A stretch of DNA of 64,000 nucleotides from Aquitalea sp. LB_tupeE (GTDB lineage: Bacteria > Pseudomonadota > Gammaproteobacteria > Burkholderiales > Chromobacteriaceae). The notes beneath the pieces were generated by a model that was not told the DNA's origin, ran no database searches, and saw only the letters and a program-made list of their open reading frames with translations. The position numbers and the translations under genes were made by a program. Position 1 is the first letter of the stretch. Each line of letters starts with the position of its first letter. The stretch is taken from positions 62,001-126,000 of the forward strand of contig NZ_JACAXB010000030.1 in assembly GCF_013391415.1 (NCBI RefSeq). The letters are read 5' to 3'. This document shows, one piece after another, positions 46,510 through 56,889 of the stretch.

Positions 46510-47568
46510 TCAGCCGGCCTGCTGGCCGGGCAGGGTGTCAAAGCGTTTCCACTTGTAAATGGCGGCGGATAGCGCCCAGGTGAGGGCGAACAAGGCCACC
46601 ACAAAGTAGCCAAAATGCGCCAGGTTGTCGTTGAGCATGGCCACCACATCCCAGGCGCCGCCGCTGAGCTTCAGCTTGTCGGCAACCAGGCCCAGGGTTT
46701 CCAGCCCGCCTATGCACACCGCCACCAGCACCGATACCAGCGTGATGGTGAGGTTGTACCACAGCTTGCGAATGGGGTTGATGAAGGCCCAGCCGTACAC
46801 TTCCACCATCAGCATGCTGTCCAGTGTGTCCACCAATGCCATGCCGGCGGCAAACAGCACCGGGAACACCATGATGTTCCACAAAGGAATACCGTCCGCG
46901 CTTTGCGAGGAGGCAATGGCAAACAGGCCGATTTCGGTGGCGGTATCAAAACCCAGGCCAAACAGCAGGCCGATGGGCAGCATGTGCCAGCTTTTGCTCA
47001 CCATGCGGAACAAGGGGCGGAGCAGGCGCGACAACATGCCACGGTTGCCAAGGAGGATGTTGAGCTGTTCATCACACACCGCTTCACCCGCGCGAGCGCG
47101 GCGGAAGCTGTGCCAGATGCCGCGCAGCGCGGACAGGTTCATTGCGGCCAGTGCCAGCAGGAAAAAGGCGGAAATGCCGGTGCTGATGGCACCGCCGATT
47201 TCACGAAAGCCGTTGATCTGGTCTTGCAGCGCGCGGGTGGCAAACACCACCGCAGCCACGGCGGCAATCACCAGCAGGGAATGACCGATGGAAAAGAAAA
47301 AGCCCACGCACAGTGGTTGCTGGTTTTCCTGCATCAGCTTGCGCACGGTATTGTCGATGGCGGCGATGTGGTCGGCATCCACTGCATGGCGCAGGCCCAG
47401 CAGGTAGGCCAGCAGAGCAGTGCCCAGCTGGGCCGGGTGGTCGGCAAAGGCGGTGAGTGCCCAGGCCCATACCAGCAGGTTGGCTGCCAATAGCGGCAGC
47501 AACACCAGTAAATGACGGGAGCGGCGCTTGCCGCTGGAAGATAAAGACGAACGCAGGTCTGCTTGCAT
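46510..47568 (-). CDS. HoxN/NixA-type nickel/cobalt transporter
   Basis: A 352-residue inner-membrane transporter with about eight helices. The family signature HAVDADHIAAIDN in helix 2 contains the metal-binding His and Asp residues, and GFFFSIGHSLLV and LLFGLGFDTATEIGLF are the other conserved blocks. The start at 47568 is supported by GAGG nine bases upstream. It is the first gene after the cobalamin riboswitch and leads the operon with cobN, so cobalt uptake is the likely role rather than nickel. Confidence 0.93.
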   Translation of the reverse strand: MQADLRSSLSSSGKRRSRHLLVLLPLLAANLLVWAWALTAFADHPAQLGTALLAYLLGLRHAVDADHIAAIDNTVRKLMQENQQPLCVGFFFSIGHSLLVIAAVAAVVFATRALQDQINGFREIGGAISTGISAFFLLALAAMNLSALRGIWHSFRRARAGEAVCDEQLNILLGNRGMLSRLLRPLFRMVSKSWHMLPIGLLFGLGFDTATEIGLFAIASSQSADGIPLWNIMVFPVLFAAGMALVDTLDSMLMVEVYGWAFINPIRKLWYNLTITLVSVLVAVCIGGLETLGLVADKLKLSGGAWDVVAMLNDNLAHFGYFVVALFALTWALSAAIYKWKRFDTLPGQQAG

Positions 47569-47573
47569 GATGA

Positions 47574-47610
47574 TGCCCTCGGAGACGATACGTCGCCGCA
47601 AGCGAGGGCA
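47574..47610 (-). promoter_or_regulatory. Ribosome-site-masking hairpin of the riboswitch expression platform
   Basis: On the minus strand TGCCCTCG (47603-47610) pairs perfectly over 8 bp with CGAGGGCA (47574-47581), which contains the transporter's Shine-Dalgarno sequence. The loop is 21 bases. Upstream lies another small stem (CCGCC/GGCGG, 47615-47631) that could compete. This suggests translational control. Confidence 0.6.
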
Positions 47611-47679
47611 CTGTCCGCCTGCAGTGGGCGGCATCGTGCAATCCCCCGGTACACCCCGCCCGGATTCAGCCTGCGTCGA

Positions 47680-47856
47680 CACGTATGACGGCCGGTCTCC
47701 TGGCTCGCGCTTCTTTACCCGGCATCGCCTTCCCGGATGGGCCGGTGGCATGTGATGCGGACTCGTCGCTTACAGTTGCGGGGGCAGCTGCGGTGTCTCA
47801 CCGCATTCCCGTTTCACCCTGGTCGGGCACCGTCATGGAAGCGGGCATGATACGTG
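47680..47856 (-). ncRNA. Cobalamin riboswitch (AdoCbl class)
   Basis: The minus strand shows the class hallmarks: GGTGCC and GGGAA near the 5' side, CGGTGAGACACCGC, the core GCTGCCCCCGCAACTGTAAGC, and the B12 box GCCAGGAGACCGGCC at 47690-47704. A P1 helix joins CACGTAT (47850-47856) with ATACGTG (47680-47686). It lies 112 bases upstream of the cobalt transporter start and immediately after the cobD stop. It should repress the downstream operon when cobalamin is abundant. Confidence 0.95.
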
Positions 47857-47891
47857 ACAAGCAGATAAATGGGAATTCTGCCGACTGATTT

Positions 47892-48878
47892 TCAAGGCTT
47901 TTCCCATTGACCAAGTGCGGTTTCCAGCCGCTGCCAGCCTGTTTCGTCGGGCGGCAGGCCAAGGCGCAGGCTGGGGCCGTCGGCAAACTGGCGTACCAGA
48001 ATGCCTTTGCGCGCCAGAAAGTCGAACAAGGCCGGGCAGTACGCCCCTTGCAGCCACTGGAACAGATGGCTGCCTCCTGCCGGAGTCAGGCCGTGGTCTT
48101 GCAGTAGCTGCTGTAAACGCTGGCTGTCGGCGGCCAGTCGCCTGCGCATGGCCTGTTGCCAGCTTTTATCCTGCAAAGCCAGTTTCACCACTTCACGCGC
48201 CGGGCCGTTGATGCTCCACGGGCCAATGGCTTCGGCCAGCTGTTGCAGCAGGGCGGGCCAGGCAAACACAAAGCCCACCCGCGCGCCAGCCAGGCCAAAG
48301 AACTTGCCTACCGAGCGCAGAATGATCAGCCCCGGCAGGCCGATATCAGCCAGCAGGCTGTGTTCCGGCGTGGCGTCCATGAAGGCTTCGTCCAGAACCA
48401 GCCAGCCGCCGCGACTGGCCAGCCGGGCGCGCCAGTCTTGCAACTGCTCGCGGGAAAAAGTGATGCCGGTGGGGTTGTTGGGGTGGCATAGCAGCAGTAC
48501 GTCCAGTTCATCCAGCGCCGTGTCGATGTCGTCGGCCGCATGACGGCTGAGCGTGTGGCCGTGCTGCTCCCAGTGCCAGGGGTGTTCGGCATAACACAAG
48601 GGCAGCATGCCCACCCGACAGGGCGGGCGTAGCGTGGGCAGCAGCTGGATGGCAGGCTGGGAACCGGCCACCGGCAGCAACAGCGGGCTGCCGTAGTAAT
48701 CCGCCGCGGCTTGTTCCAGACCGTCGTCCTGCTCTGGCAGGCGCTGCCAGCTGCGCGGGCTGGTGGGCGGCACCGGCCAGCCTTGCGGGTTCAGGCCGGT
48801 GGACAGGTCCAGCCAGTCCGGTACGGCAATGCCGTATTGCGCTGCGGCACGCAGGATGCCACCACCGTGTTCAAGCAT
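47892..48878 (-). CDS. cobD: Threonine-phosphate decarboxylase (CobD/CobC aminotransferase-like)
   Basis: A 328-residue PLP enzyme that makes (R)-1-amino-2-propanol O-phosphate, the linker of the nucleotide loop. It shows LSTGLNPQGWPV, LLCHPNNPTG, the aspartate in LVLDEAFMD, the PLP lysine in RSVGKFFGLAGARVGF and the ending RLGLP. GGAG lies eight bases before the start at 48878, within the end of cbiB, giving an 8-base overlap. It is called CobD in Salmonella and CobC in Pseudomonas denitrificans. Confidence 0.95.
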   Translation of the reverse strand: MLEHGGGILRAAAQYGIAVPDWLDLSTGLNPQGWPVPPTSPRSWQRLPEQDDGLEQAAADYYGSPLLLPVAGSQPAIQLLPTLRPPCRVGMLPLCYAEHPWHWEQHGHTLSRHAADDIDTALDELDVLLLCHPNNPTGITFSREQLQDWRARLASRGGWLVLDEAFMDATPEHSLLADIGLPGLIILRSVGKFFGLAGARVGFVFAWPALLQQLAEAIGPWSINGPAREVVKLALQDKSWQQAMRRRLAADSQRLQQLLQDHGLTPAGGSHLFQWLQGAYCPALFDFLARKGILVRQFADGPSLRLGLPPDETGWQRLETALGQWEKP

Positions 48879-49812
48879 GAGTAAGACTCCAGTTGAGCAA
48901 GCCAGCCAGCAAGGCCAGTGCCACCCACAGCCACAAGCTGCGTTGTACCAGCGCGATGGCGCGGGCGATGTCCTCGGACACTGGCGGGCGTTGCAGGCCC
49001 AGGGTGGGGCGCTGTTTCAGCTTGCCGTGATAGCTGGCGGCACCGCCCAGCAGCACACCCAGCGCACCGGCACCGGCGGCCATCACCGGTCCGGCATTGG
49101 GGCTGTACCAGGTGGGGGCCTGGGCGCGCCAGCATTGCCAGCCCTGACGGGTGTGGCCCAGCAGGATGTACGTCAGCGCGGTGAGGCGGGCGGGAATCAG
49201 GTTGAGCACATCGTCAAAGCGAGCGGCGGCCCAGCCGAAATGCAAAAAGCGTTCGTTGCGGTAGCCCCACATGGCGTCCAGGGTATTGGCAGCGCGGTAC
49301 AGCACTACGCCCGGTGCGCCCAGCAGCAAAAACCAGAACACGGCGGCAAAGATGGCATCGCTGCCGTTTTCCAGCACCGATTCGATGGTGGCGCGCGCAA
49401 CGGCGGTTTCGTCCAGTTCGCTGGTATTGCGGCTGACGATCATCGACACCTTGTAGCGGGCCAGCGGCAGGTCGCCGCCGCGCAGCGCATCCAGCACCGC
49501 TTGCGCATGTTCGCGCAGGCTTTGTGCGCCAATGGCGAGGTACAGCAACAAGACCGAGGCCAGTTGCCCCAGCCAGGGCAGGCGCGAGAGCCAGCAGGCA
49601 AGGCCGGTCAGCGGCAGCAACAACAGGCTGATGCCCAGCACGCCACGCAAACGCATGCGCCATACCGGCTCCGTTTGGGCGCTGGCCGGGTAAAGAGCAT
49701 GCTCCACCTTGCGCACCAGATAGCCATAACCCACCAGCGGATGCCAGCGTCGCGCCTCGCCCAGCAGGCGGTCCAGCACCACGGCCAAAAACAGAAAAAC
49801 AGCTGAAATCAC
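48871..49812 (-). CDS. cbiB: Adenosylcobinamide-phosphate synthase CbiB
   Basis: CbiB attaches the aminopropanol moiety to adenosylcobyric acid. It is a 313-residue membrane protein with about five helices, with the family blocks [55 protein letters not shown] and [15 protein letters not shown]. The start is GTG at 49812 with GAG upstream. It is the first gene of the small cbiB-cobD operon and divergent from cobQ. The name CobD is used for this protein in Pseudomonas denitrificans. Confidence 0.95.
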   Translation of the reverse strand: MISAVFLFLAVVLDRLLGEARRWHPLVGYGYLVRKVEHALYPASAQTEPVWRMRLRGVLGISLLLLPLTGLACWLSRLPWLGQLASVLLLYLAIGAQSLREHAQAVLDALRGGDLPLARYKVSMIVSRNTSELDETAVARATIESVLENGSDAIFAAVFWFLLLGAPGVVLYRAANTLDAMWGYRNERFLHFGWAAARFDDVLNLIPARLTALTYILLGHTRQGWQCWRAQAPTWYSPNAGPVMAAGAGALGVLLGGAASYHGKLKQRPTLGLQRPPVSEDIARAIALVQRSLWLWVALALLAGLLNWSLTHA

Positions 49813-49924
49813 GTCACTCGCCTATATAATCGCCGGCTTCAGGGCAGCGGCCTATCCGGCTGCCCACGCATTGAAGAGCGACATTCTAGGGGGCTTCCCG
49901 AAAAAATGCGCGCCGGAGAACAGC

Positions 49925-51388
49925 ATGTCTGCCAAAACCATCATGATCCAGGGCACCACTTCGGATGCCGGCAAGAGCACTTTCGCCACCGGCTTCTGCC
50001 GTTTGCTGGCGCGGCGCGGGCTACGCGTGGCCCCGTTCAAGCCGCAGAACATGGCGCTCAACAGTGCGGTGACGGTGGATGGCGGCGAGATTGGCCGCTC
50101 GCAAGCGGTGCAGGCGCTGGCCTGCGGGGTGGAGCCGCATACCGACATGAACCCGGTGCTGCTCAAGCCCAATAGCAATACCGGCTCCCAGCTCATCATC
50201 CAGGGGCGGGCGGTGGGCAATATGGACGCGGTGTCTTACCACGCCTACAAACCGGTGGCGATGCAGGCGGTGTTGCAGTCGCACGCGCGGCTGGCGGCGC
50301 AGTACCAGTGCATTGTGGTGGAAGGCGCGGGCAGCCCGGCGGAAATCAATCTGCGTGAGGGGGATATCGCCAATATGGGCTTTGCCGAGGCAGTGGACTG
50401 CCCGGTGGTGCTGGTGGCGGATATCGAGCGCGGCGGCGTGTTCGCCCATCTGGTGGGTACGCTCGAATTGCTGTCCGACAGCGAACGCGCGCGGGTGGTG
50501 GGGTTGGTGATCAACCGCTTCCGTGGCGACCCGGCGTTATTGCAGTCCGGCGTGGAATGGGTGGAACAGCGTACCGGCAAGCCGGTGCTGGGCGTGCTGC
50601 CTTATCTCAATGGCCTGCATATCGAGGCGGAAGACAGCCTGGCGCTGAACCGTCCGCAAGGCGAACATGCCCCGCAGCAAACGCTGCGCGTGGTGGTGCC
50701 GGTGCTGCCGCGCATCAGCAACCATACCGATTTCGACCCGCTGCGCCTGCATCCACAGGTGGAGCTGCTGCTGGTCAAACCCGGCCAGCCCTTGCCGCCG
50801 GCTGACCTCATCATCCTGCCTGGCAGCAAGAGCGTGCGGGCCGATCTGGCCACGCTGCGCACTGCCGGCTGGGAGGCTGCCATTGCCCGTCACCTGCGTT
50901 ATGGCGGCAAGCTGATCGGCATTTGTGGCGGCCTGCAGATGCTGGGCCAGCAGCTGCACGACCCGCTGGGACTGGAAGGCGAGGCGGGCAGCAGTGCGGG
51001 CCTGGGCTGGCTGGAGATGGAAACCACACTGGCCACGCACAAGCAGCTGACGCGGGTGAACGGCCAGCTGACGCTGGGTGCGGCGGCGGTGAGCGGCTAT
51101 GAAATCCACATGGGGGTGAGCACTGGTGCGGCACTGGCGCAGCCTGCAGTACGATTGGAAGATGGCCGCTGTGACGGAGCCATCAGCGCCGATGGCCAGA
51201 TTCTGGCTACCTATCTGCATGGGGTGTTCGATCAGCCGGAAAGTCTGGCGGCCCTGCTGGCATGGGCCGGTCTGGCTAAGCCAGAGCCGCTGGACTATCC
51301 GGCCATCCGCGAGGCGCATATCGAGCGGCTGGCCGACATGCTGCAGCAGCATCTGGACCTGACGCCGCTGGCGCCCTGGCTCCCCTGA
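49925..51388 (+). CDS. cobQ: Cobyric acid synthase CobQ/CbiP
   Basis: This glutamine-dependent amidotransferase amidates four side chains of adenosylcobyrinate a,c-diamide. The 487-residue product has the P-loop [34 protein letters not shown] and [16 protein letters not shown]. The C-terminal GATase domain has its cysteine in [10 protein letters not shown] and the histidine in YLHGVFD. The start at 49925 has GGAG upstream. It is divergent from cbiB, with 112 bases between them, and convergent with the hybrid kinase. Confidence 0.97.
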   Translation: MSAKTIMIQGTTSDAGKSTFATGFCRLLARRGLRVAPFKPQNMALNSAVTVDGGEIGRSQAVQALACGVEPHTDMNPVLLKPNSNTGSQLIIQGRAVGNMDAVSYHAYKPVAMQAVLQSHARLAAQYQCIVVEGAGSPAEINLREGDIANMGFAEAVDCPVVLVADIERGGVFAHLVGTLELLSDSERARVVGLVINRFRGDPALLQSGVEWVEQRTGKPVLGVLPYLNGLHIEAEDSLALNRPQGEHAPQQTLRVVVPVLPRISNHTDFDPLRLHPQVELLLVKPGQPLPPADLIILPGSKSVRADLATLRTAGWEAAIARHLRYGGKLIGICGGLQMLGQQLHDPLGLEGEAGSSAGLGWLEMETTLATHKQLTRVNGQLTLGAAAVSGYEIHMGVSTGAALAQPAVRLEDGRCDGAISADGQILATYLHGVFDQPESLAALLAWAGLAKPEPLDYPAIREAHIERLADMLQQHLDLTPLAPWLP

Positions 51389-51402
51389 TCAGCCCGCCCT
51401 GA

Positions 51403-54030
51403 TCAACTAGTCGTTGCGTCCTGCGGCGGCAGGTGCGGGTGGATTTCCACCAGCAGGGCCTGATGGCAGTCCAGCAACTGGGGCAGAAGTTGCTCCAGTT
51501 CGGCTGCGGATTGCTGCTGGGCAGCGGATTCAATGCGGTAACACAAGGCGGCAAACGGTGTCGCGCCAATCGACAGGGCCGCCCCGCGCAGGGCATGGGA
51601 GAACATGGCGATGTCGGTCATGCGCTGCTGGCTGATGGCTTGCTGCAGTTTTTCCAGCCGCAACTGGGCATCACGCACAAAGGTTTGCAGCAAAGTGAGC
51701 AGGAATTCCTGGTCGCCATCACAGTTTTCCAGGGTTTTCTGGTAGTCCAGCTGGCAGTCGGCAGCCAGCTCGTTCTGGGGGGGCGCATGCTGGGGCAGGC
51801 TGCCCTTGCCACTCAGTACCCGTTCGATTTCTTCAAACAGCCGCTGGGCATCCACCGGCTTGCTGACATAGCCATCCATACCGGCTGCCAGGCAGCGTTC
51901 CCGGTCGCCGGTCATGGCATTGGCGGTCATGGCGATCACCGGCAGGCGTGGCAGTTGCTGCGCGGCTTCCCGCTGGCGTAGCGCGCGGGTAGCTTCCAGG
52001 CCGTCCATCACCGGCATCTGCATGTCCATCAACACCAGGTCGAAGTGGTGGTCTTGCAGCTGCTCCAGTGCCTCGGCACCGTGGCTCGCCACGCTGGCGG
52101 TACAGCCGCGACGGTTGAGAATGGCCAGTGCCAGTTTCTGGTTGACTTCGTTGTCTTCCACCAGCAGCACATGCAGCTGCTGTTTGACATCCCGCACGCT
52201 GTAGCGGGTGACCAGCCGGGCATTGTTGTCGCCTGGTTCGCCGCGCAACTGGCAGATGGTGGCCAGCAGTTCTTCCTGCGGCACCGGCTTGGTCAGGTAG
52301 CCGCCAATGCCCAGTTCCTGGCAGCGGCGGCCATCGCCGCGCTCGCCGGAAGAGGTGAGCATGATGATGTCGGCCGGGCAGCCTTGTTGTTGCAGCTGGC
52401 GTGCCACATCGAAGCCGGACATGCCCGGCATGTGGCCATCCAGCAGGATCAGGTCGAAGGACTGTTCTTGCACGATGGCAAGCGCAGCAAAGCCGTCTTC
52501 GGCCAGCGTGGCCTGCATGTCCCAGTTTTTCAGCAAGGCGGCCAGCCAACTGCGGTTGGTGGGGTTGTCATCACAAACCAGCACGCGCAAGCCTGCCAGC
52601 TTGGCAGGGTTGCTGGCCGCAGCTTGCTCTTCTGCCAGCTCCAGCGGAATGCTGAAGACAAATTCCGAGCCTTGCTCCGGCACGCTGGACACATGGATTT
52701 CGCCCCCCAGCAGCCCCACCAGTTTCTGGGTGATGGACAGGCCCAGCCCGGTGCCGCCATAGCGCCGGGTGGTGCTGTTGTCGGCCTGGGCGAAGGCATC
52801 AAAGATGACGCGCTGTTTTTCCGGCGCAATGCCAATGCCGGTATCGCGCACTGAGAATGTCATCAGGTAGCGGTTGGCGGTTTCTTGCCGGCCGGTGACG
52901 CTGAGGACGATTTCGCCCTGCTTGGTGAACTTCACCGCATTGCCCAGCAGATTGTTCAGCACCTGACGCAGGCGGGACGGGTCGCTGATGACGCGATCGG
53001 GCAGGTCGGGGGCGATCTGGCAGATGACTTCCAGCTTGCGCTCTTCTGCTTTCAGGGCGAAGGGGTAGGTGGTCTGGCTGATCAGGCTGCGCAGCGAGAA
53101 GGGCAGCGATTCGAGCGCCATTTTGCCGGCATCAATCTTGGAGAAGTCCAGAATGTCGTTGATGATGGTGAGCAAGGCATCGGCCGAGGATTTCACCACT
53201 TCCAGATACTCGCGCTGTTCGGCATTCAGTTCGGTATCCAGGGTCAGCTCGGTCATGCCGATGATGCCGTTCATCGGGGTGCGGATTTCATGGCTCATAT
53301 TGGCCAGAAAGGCCCCTTTGGCCACATTGGCCGCTTCTGCCAGTTCCAGTGCCCGGTCCAGCTTGCGGCTCAGCGCCTCGGCCTGTTCGCGGCGCCGTTC
53401 GCTGTGTCTGAGGTTGCGCCAGGCCAGCGCGGCAATCAGCACGGCCACCAGCATCAGCAGCGCAGCGGTAATCGCGACCGTGGTGTTGATGTCCTGCAGG
53501 CTCTGGTTGCTCAGGTTTGCCGCATCGGTCAGGCGGGTGTTGGCCCCCACTGTCAGCTCGCGCACATTGTCGGCCACACTCTCCAGCCGTTGCAGCAAGG
53601 CGATGGCCTGGGGGCGATCGAAATAGCCATCCCCGGCATTCAGCTGTTGGTCAGTCTGGGCAATCAGCCTGGCCAACGCGCCGATTTGCTGCTGATACCA
53701 GCTACTGTTGGGAAACAGCGCGGCGAAACGGTATTCGCGCAGCAGGTTGATGCGGGACACCAGGATGTTGTAGCGCAGTTGCAGCTCGTCCAGGTCGGCG
53801 GTCTTGCCGGTAGCCTCGGCCACTTTGGCCGCGCCCAGTGTGCGGTAGTAGTCGATGCCCAGCTGGGAATACACCCACACCACATTGTCCTGGCCTTGTT
53901 CGGCAAAGCGCTTCATTTCCGACTGCTGGCGCTGATACAGCATGCCAACCACCAGCAGGGCAGCCACCAGCAGGATGCCCAGCAGCCAGACCTGATTACG
54001 AACCGGCGTCTTGCGCGAAAACAAAGTCAC
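51403..54030 (-). CDS. Hybrid sensor histidine kinase (two REC domains and HPt)
   Basis: An 875-residue membrane phosphorelay kinase. Transmembrane helices at about 13-32 and 185-205 enclose a mostly helical periplasmic domain of about 150 residues with no recognisable fold. The dimerisation helix has the phospho-histidine H247 in [10 protein letters not shown]. The ATPase follows with N-box [10 protein letters not shown] and G-boxes DTGIGIAP and GTGLGLSIT. Receiver 1 has D531 in LLDGHMP and receiver 2 has D669 in LMDMQMP. The C-terminal HPt has H812 in FSHALRGAA. The start is GTG at 54030. It follows the periplasmic gene at 54052 by 21 bases. Confidence 0.93.
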   Translation of the reverse strand: MTLFSRKTPVRNQVWLLGILLVAALLVVGMLYQRQQSEMKRFAEQGQDNVVWVYSQLGIDYYRTLGAAKVAEATGKTADLDELQLRYNILVSRINLLREYRFAALFPNSSWYQQQIGALARLIAQTDQQLNAGDGYFDRPQAIALLQRLESVADNVRELTVGANTRLTDAANLSNQSLQDINTTVAITAALLMLVAVLIAALAWRNLRHSERRREQAEALSRKLDRALELAEAANVAKGAFLANMSHEIRTPMNGIIGMTELTLDTELNAEQREYLEVVKSSADALLTIINDILDFSKIDAGKMALESLPFSLRSLISQTTYPFALKAEERKLEVICQIAPDLPDRVISDPSRLRQVLNNLLGNAVKFTKQGEIVLSVTGRQETANRYLMTFSVRDTGIGIAPEKQRVIFDAFAQADNSTTRRYGGTGLGLSITQKLVGLLGGEIHVSSVPEQGSEFVFSIPLELAEEQAAASNPAKLAGLRVLVCDDNPTNRSWLAALLKNWDMQATLAEDGFAALAIVQEQSFDLILLDGHMPGMSGFDVARQLQQQGCPADIIMLTSSGERGDGRRCQELGIGGYLTKPVPQEELLATICQLRGEPGDNNARLVTRYSVRDVKQQLHVLLVEDNEVNQKLALAILNRRGCTASVASHGAEALEQLQDHHFDLVLMDMQMPVMDGLEATRALRQREAAQQLPRLPVIAMTANAMTGDRERCLAAGMDGYVSKPVDAQRLFEEIERVLSGKGSLPQHAPPQNELAADCQLDYQKTLENCDGDQEFLLTLLQTFVRDAQLRLEKLQQAISQQRMTDIAMFSHALRGAALSIGATPFAALCYRIESAAQQQSAAELEQLLPQLLDCHQALLVEIHPHLPPQDATTS

Positions 54031-54051
54031 AGGCGATGTCCGATACGGGAT

Positions 54052-54555
54052 TTATTCAACGCGGATGCGGTTAACCTGCCACACACAGCGGGAATAGATT
54101 TCCTTGGTGCGCAGTTCCGGCTTCTTGTCGAAGGGATACATCACGAACAGCGGGCCCTTGTCGCGTACGGTCAGCACCTTGCCATTGACCTTGCGTGCCA
54201 GGATCACGTCGTATTTTTCCAGATCCGCCAGCGGAATTTCAGCAGCGTAATCATTCAGCGCCACTACATACAGCTTGCTGCCCTTGCTGCCCGCTGCCTT
54301 GAGCACATCGCGGAACAGCGGCCCTTCAAAAGTCTGTTCTTCTTTATACCACGGTGTGGGCACTGTCATTTTTACCTGTGGCAGCTTGTCCAGCATGGCT
54401 GCATCAAATTGCGCATCCGCACCGCTGTTCTTTTCCGAGATCAGGCCGGTAATGGTGACGATGGGATGACCGGCGGTCTTGTCCAGCGCCAAGGCGTGGG
54501 TGGATTGCAGCGCCAGCAGGGCGGCCAGCATCAGTACGTAGCGGGTCTTTGCCAT
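54052..54555 (-). CDS. Periplasmic sulfite-oxidase-fold (molybdopterin-like) protein
   Basis: A 167-residue exported protein resembling the small COG3915-type 'molybdopterin-dependent oxidoreductase' family. The signal peptide ends HALALDK. The fold part includes TFEGPLFRDVLKAAG, VVALNDYAAEIPLADLEKYDVILA and GPLFVMYPFDKKPELRT. The mature protein has one cysteine, in YSRCVWQVN near the C-terminus, not in the mid-domain position used for molybdenum ligation, so it may not bind molybdopterin. The start at 54555 has AAGGA eight bases upstream. It sits directly before the hybrid kinase and may be its ligand-binding partner. Confidence 0.78.
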   Translation of the reverse strand: MAKTRYVLMLAALLALQSTHALALDKTAGHPIVTITGLISEKNSGADAQFDAAMLDKLPQVKMTVPTPWYKEEQTFEGPLFRDVLKAAGSKGSKLYVVALNDYAAEIPLADLEKYDVILARKVNGKVLTVRDKGPLFVMYPFDKKPELRTKEIYSRCVWQVNRIRVE

Positions 54556-55006
54556 GGACATCTTCCTTGGAGTTTAAACAGCTTTAATGAAAAATCACGG
54601 GAAAAGGCTGCTTTGATGTTACGCATTCTACAAGCTGCCAATGAAAAATCCATCTTTAATGCCAGGGACATCACATGTCGGGACCGCTGCCCGGTAAAGC
54701 ACCTTTTCCTTCAATTACTTAGTTCAGGTCTGGTTTGGTGCGGCCTTTCTTGCGTCAAGGTGTCGGACAGGATTTTGCATAAGAAAAAACAATTTAGATT
54801 AAAAAATAAACATATTTTCGGTATTTACCGGCCTTCCCTAGACTGCAGTGGTCAGCCAGCGCAGCCCAGCCTTGCCACCGGCTGCCTGGCCTGCCGCATC
54901 ACGTGGCCATGTAATGCGCCCACTGCGGCACTGCCTGAACAGGCAGGCCCCCAAGCCACCCTCGTTTGCGGTGTTCGGGGGCATTTCACAGGGAAGGGAA
55001 GTGACG
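54556..55006. other. Intergenic region, 451 bp, divergent promoters
   Basis: The gap separates the minus-strand kinase operon from the plus-strand monooxygenase cluster. The part at 54770-54830 is AT-rich and contains TTGCAT and ATTAAA-like promoter elements. A GC-rich inverted segment (GCCCCC with GGGGGC) lies around 54950-54982, just before the monooxygenase ribosome site. No gene was seen. Confidence 0.45.
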
Positions 55007-56308
55007 ATGGTGATGGAAAAGACCGATACGCTGGTAATTGGTGCAGGCCAGGCCGGCATCGCCCTGAGCGAACACCTGAGCAAGCTGGATGTGCCGCATC
55101 TGGTGCTGGAGCGCCAACGCATTGCCGAGCGCTGGCGCTCGGAACGCTGGGATTCGCTGGTATGTAACGGCCCGGCCTGGCACGACCGTTTTCCCGGCCT
55201 GGATTTTGATGATGTCGCGCCGGATGCCTTTGCCGGCAAGGAGCGGGTGGCGGACTATCTGGACGCCTATGCCCGCAAATTCCATGCGCCCATCCGCACC
55301 GGCGTGGAAGTACTCAAGGTGGTGCGCAATGACGGACGTCCGGGCTTTACCGTGGAGACTTCGGCCGGTGTCATTGAGGCCAACCGTGTGGTGGCCGCCA
55401 CCGGCCCCTTCCAGCAGCCTCTGATTCCGCAACTCATCCCGGCTGACAGCCCGGTCAAGCAAATGCACTCAGCTGCATACCGTAACCCGCAGCAATTGCC
55501 GCCTGGTGCGGTACTGGTGGTCGGTTCGGGCTCATCCGGGGTGCAGATTGCTGACGAGCTGCAGCGCGCTGGCCGCCAGGTGTATCTGTCGGTCGGCCCG
55601 CACGACAGGCCGCCGCGCCGCTACCGCGAACGTGATTTCTGCTGGTGGCTGGGGGTGCTGGGTGAGTGGGATGCCCAGAAAGTAAAGCCGGGACGAGAAC
55701 ACGTCACCATTGCGGTGAGCGGCGCACGCGGCGGACATACCGTGGATTTTCGCCGGCTGGCCGAACAGGGCATCACCTTGCTGGGCATGACCCGCTCTTG
55801 CGAAAACGGCGTGATGCAGTTCCAGCCGGATCTGGCGGAAAACATAGCCCGCGGGGACGAAAACTATCTGGGGCTGCTGGATGCGGCCGATGCCTATATT
55901 GCGCAGAACGGGCTGGACCTGCCGCCAGAGCCGCAAGCGCGACAATTGCCGCCGGACCCGGCCTGCGTGCGCCAGCCCATCCTGTCGCTGGACCTGGCTG
56001 CCAGCGGAGTCAGCACCGTGATCTGGGCTACCGGCTTTGCCGTGGATTACCGCTGGCTGCAAGTGAATGCCTTTGACGAAAAGGGAAAGCCCAGCCATCA
56101 GCGTGGTATTTCCAGCGAGCCGGGCGTGTATTTCCTGGGGCTGCCCTGGCTGTCGCGGCGTGGCTCCAGCTTTATCTGGGGGGTATGGCATGACGCCAAG
56201 TTCATTGCCGACCACATTGCCACCCAGCGCAAATACCAGGCCTATCACGCCAGTACGCCAACCAGCGCCGTGCCGGTGCGTGAAACGGTCTGTCAGGCTG
56301 CTGACTGA
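55007..56308 (+). CDS. NAD(P)/FAD-dependent monooxygenase (FMO/BVMO-like)
   Basis: A 433-residue flavin monooxygenase-like enzyme. The FAD-binding motif is VIGAGQAGIALSEHL and the NADPH motif VVGSGSSGVQIADEL, with ATGFAVDYRWL near the C-terminus. The FxGxxxH linker motif of Baeyer-Villiger and N-hydroxylating enzymes is not clearly present. AAGGGAA precedes the ATG at 55007. It is the first gene of a monooxygenase-RidA-DUF1028 cluster, which suggests oxidation of an amine or related compound whose reactive product is handled by RidA. Substrate unknown. Confidence 0.88.
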   Translation: MVMEKTDTLVIGAGQAGIALSEHLSKLDVPHLVLERQRIAERWRSERWDSLVCNGPAWHDRFPGLDFDDVAPDAFAGKERVADYLDAYARKFHAPIRTGVEVLKVVRNDGRPGFTVETSAGVIEANRVVAATGPFQQPLIPQLIPADSPVKQMHSAAYRNPQQLPPGAVLVVGSGSSGVQIADELQRAGRQVYLSVGPHDRPPRRYRERDFCWWLGVLGEWDAQKVKPGREHVTIAVSGARGGHTVDFRRLAEQGITLLGMTRSCENGVMQFQPDLAENIARGDENYLGLLDAADAYIAQNGLDLPPEPQARQLPPDPACVRQPILSLDLAASGVSTVIWATGFAVDYRWLQVNAFDEKGKPSHQRGISSEPGVYFLGLPWLSRRGSSFIWGVWHDAKFIADHIATQRKYQAYHASTPTSAVPVRETVCQAAD

Positions 56309-56466
56309 TTGATTCCGCAGCCTTGCCATCTGTTCCCAGTCCCCCCGCCCTTGCCCTGCCAATCGCAGAAGGGCGCCTCGCTTTCTCTTCAGCAAGCGAG
56401 AAGGGATTGTCAATAACCTGTGGTGGCGGCAAGACCGCCACCCCACACACAGCAATGAGGTGAAAC

Positions 56467-56889
56467 ATGGTTCACAAACGCATTCGTCCGTTCAACACCC
56501 GCGATACCTATCCGGAACAAAAGCTGGACAACGACCTGTGCCAAGCCGTGGTGGCTGGCAATATGGTGTTTTTGCGCGGCCAGATCGGTCAGGACCTGGA
56601 TACCCGCGAATCGGTCGGTATTGGCGATGTCACCGCCCAGGCCGAGAAAGCGATGGCCAATGTCAAGATGCTACTGGAGGAATCCGGCAGCCATCTGGAC
56701 CACGTGTGCAAGATCGTCATCTATCTGGTGGATACCCGCTATCGCGAGGCGGTGTACCAGGTGGTGGGACGCTGGCTCAAGGGCGTGTATCCGGTGTCCA
56801 CCGGGCTGGTGATTTCTGCACTGGCACGGCCTGAATGGCTGGTGGAAATCGACATCACCGCGGTGATACCGGAAGGCTATCAGCCATGA
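56467..56889 (+). CDS. RidA (YjgF/YER057c) family protein
   Basis: A 140-residue member of the RidA family, which deaminates reactive enamine/imine intermediates. It has VAGNMVFLRGQIGQDL, a VKMLLEESGSHLDHV helix and the end RPEWLVEIDITAVIP, where the arginine of the active site is expected before the glutamate strand. GAGG precedes the start at 56467. Its stop overlaps the DUF1028 gene start (ATGA). The subfamily may not be the archetypal RidA, since only part of the active-site pattern can be checked by eye. Confidence 0.9.
   Translation: MVHKRIRPFNTRDTYPEQKLDNDLCQAVVAGNMVFLRGQIGQDLDTRESVGIGDVTAQAEKAMANVKMLLEESGSHLDHVCKIVIYLVDTRYREAVYQVVGRWLKGVYPVSTGLVISALARPEWLVEIDITAVIPEGYQP

Noticed and set aside
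47685-47888. 67-residue plus-strand frame across the riboswitch
   Set aside because: Overlaps the conserved riboswitch sequence and has no ribosome site.
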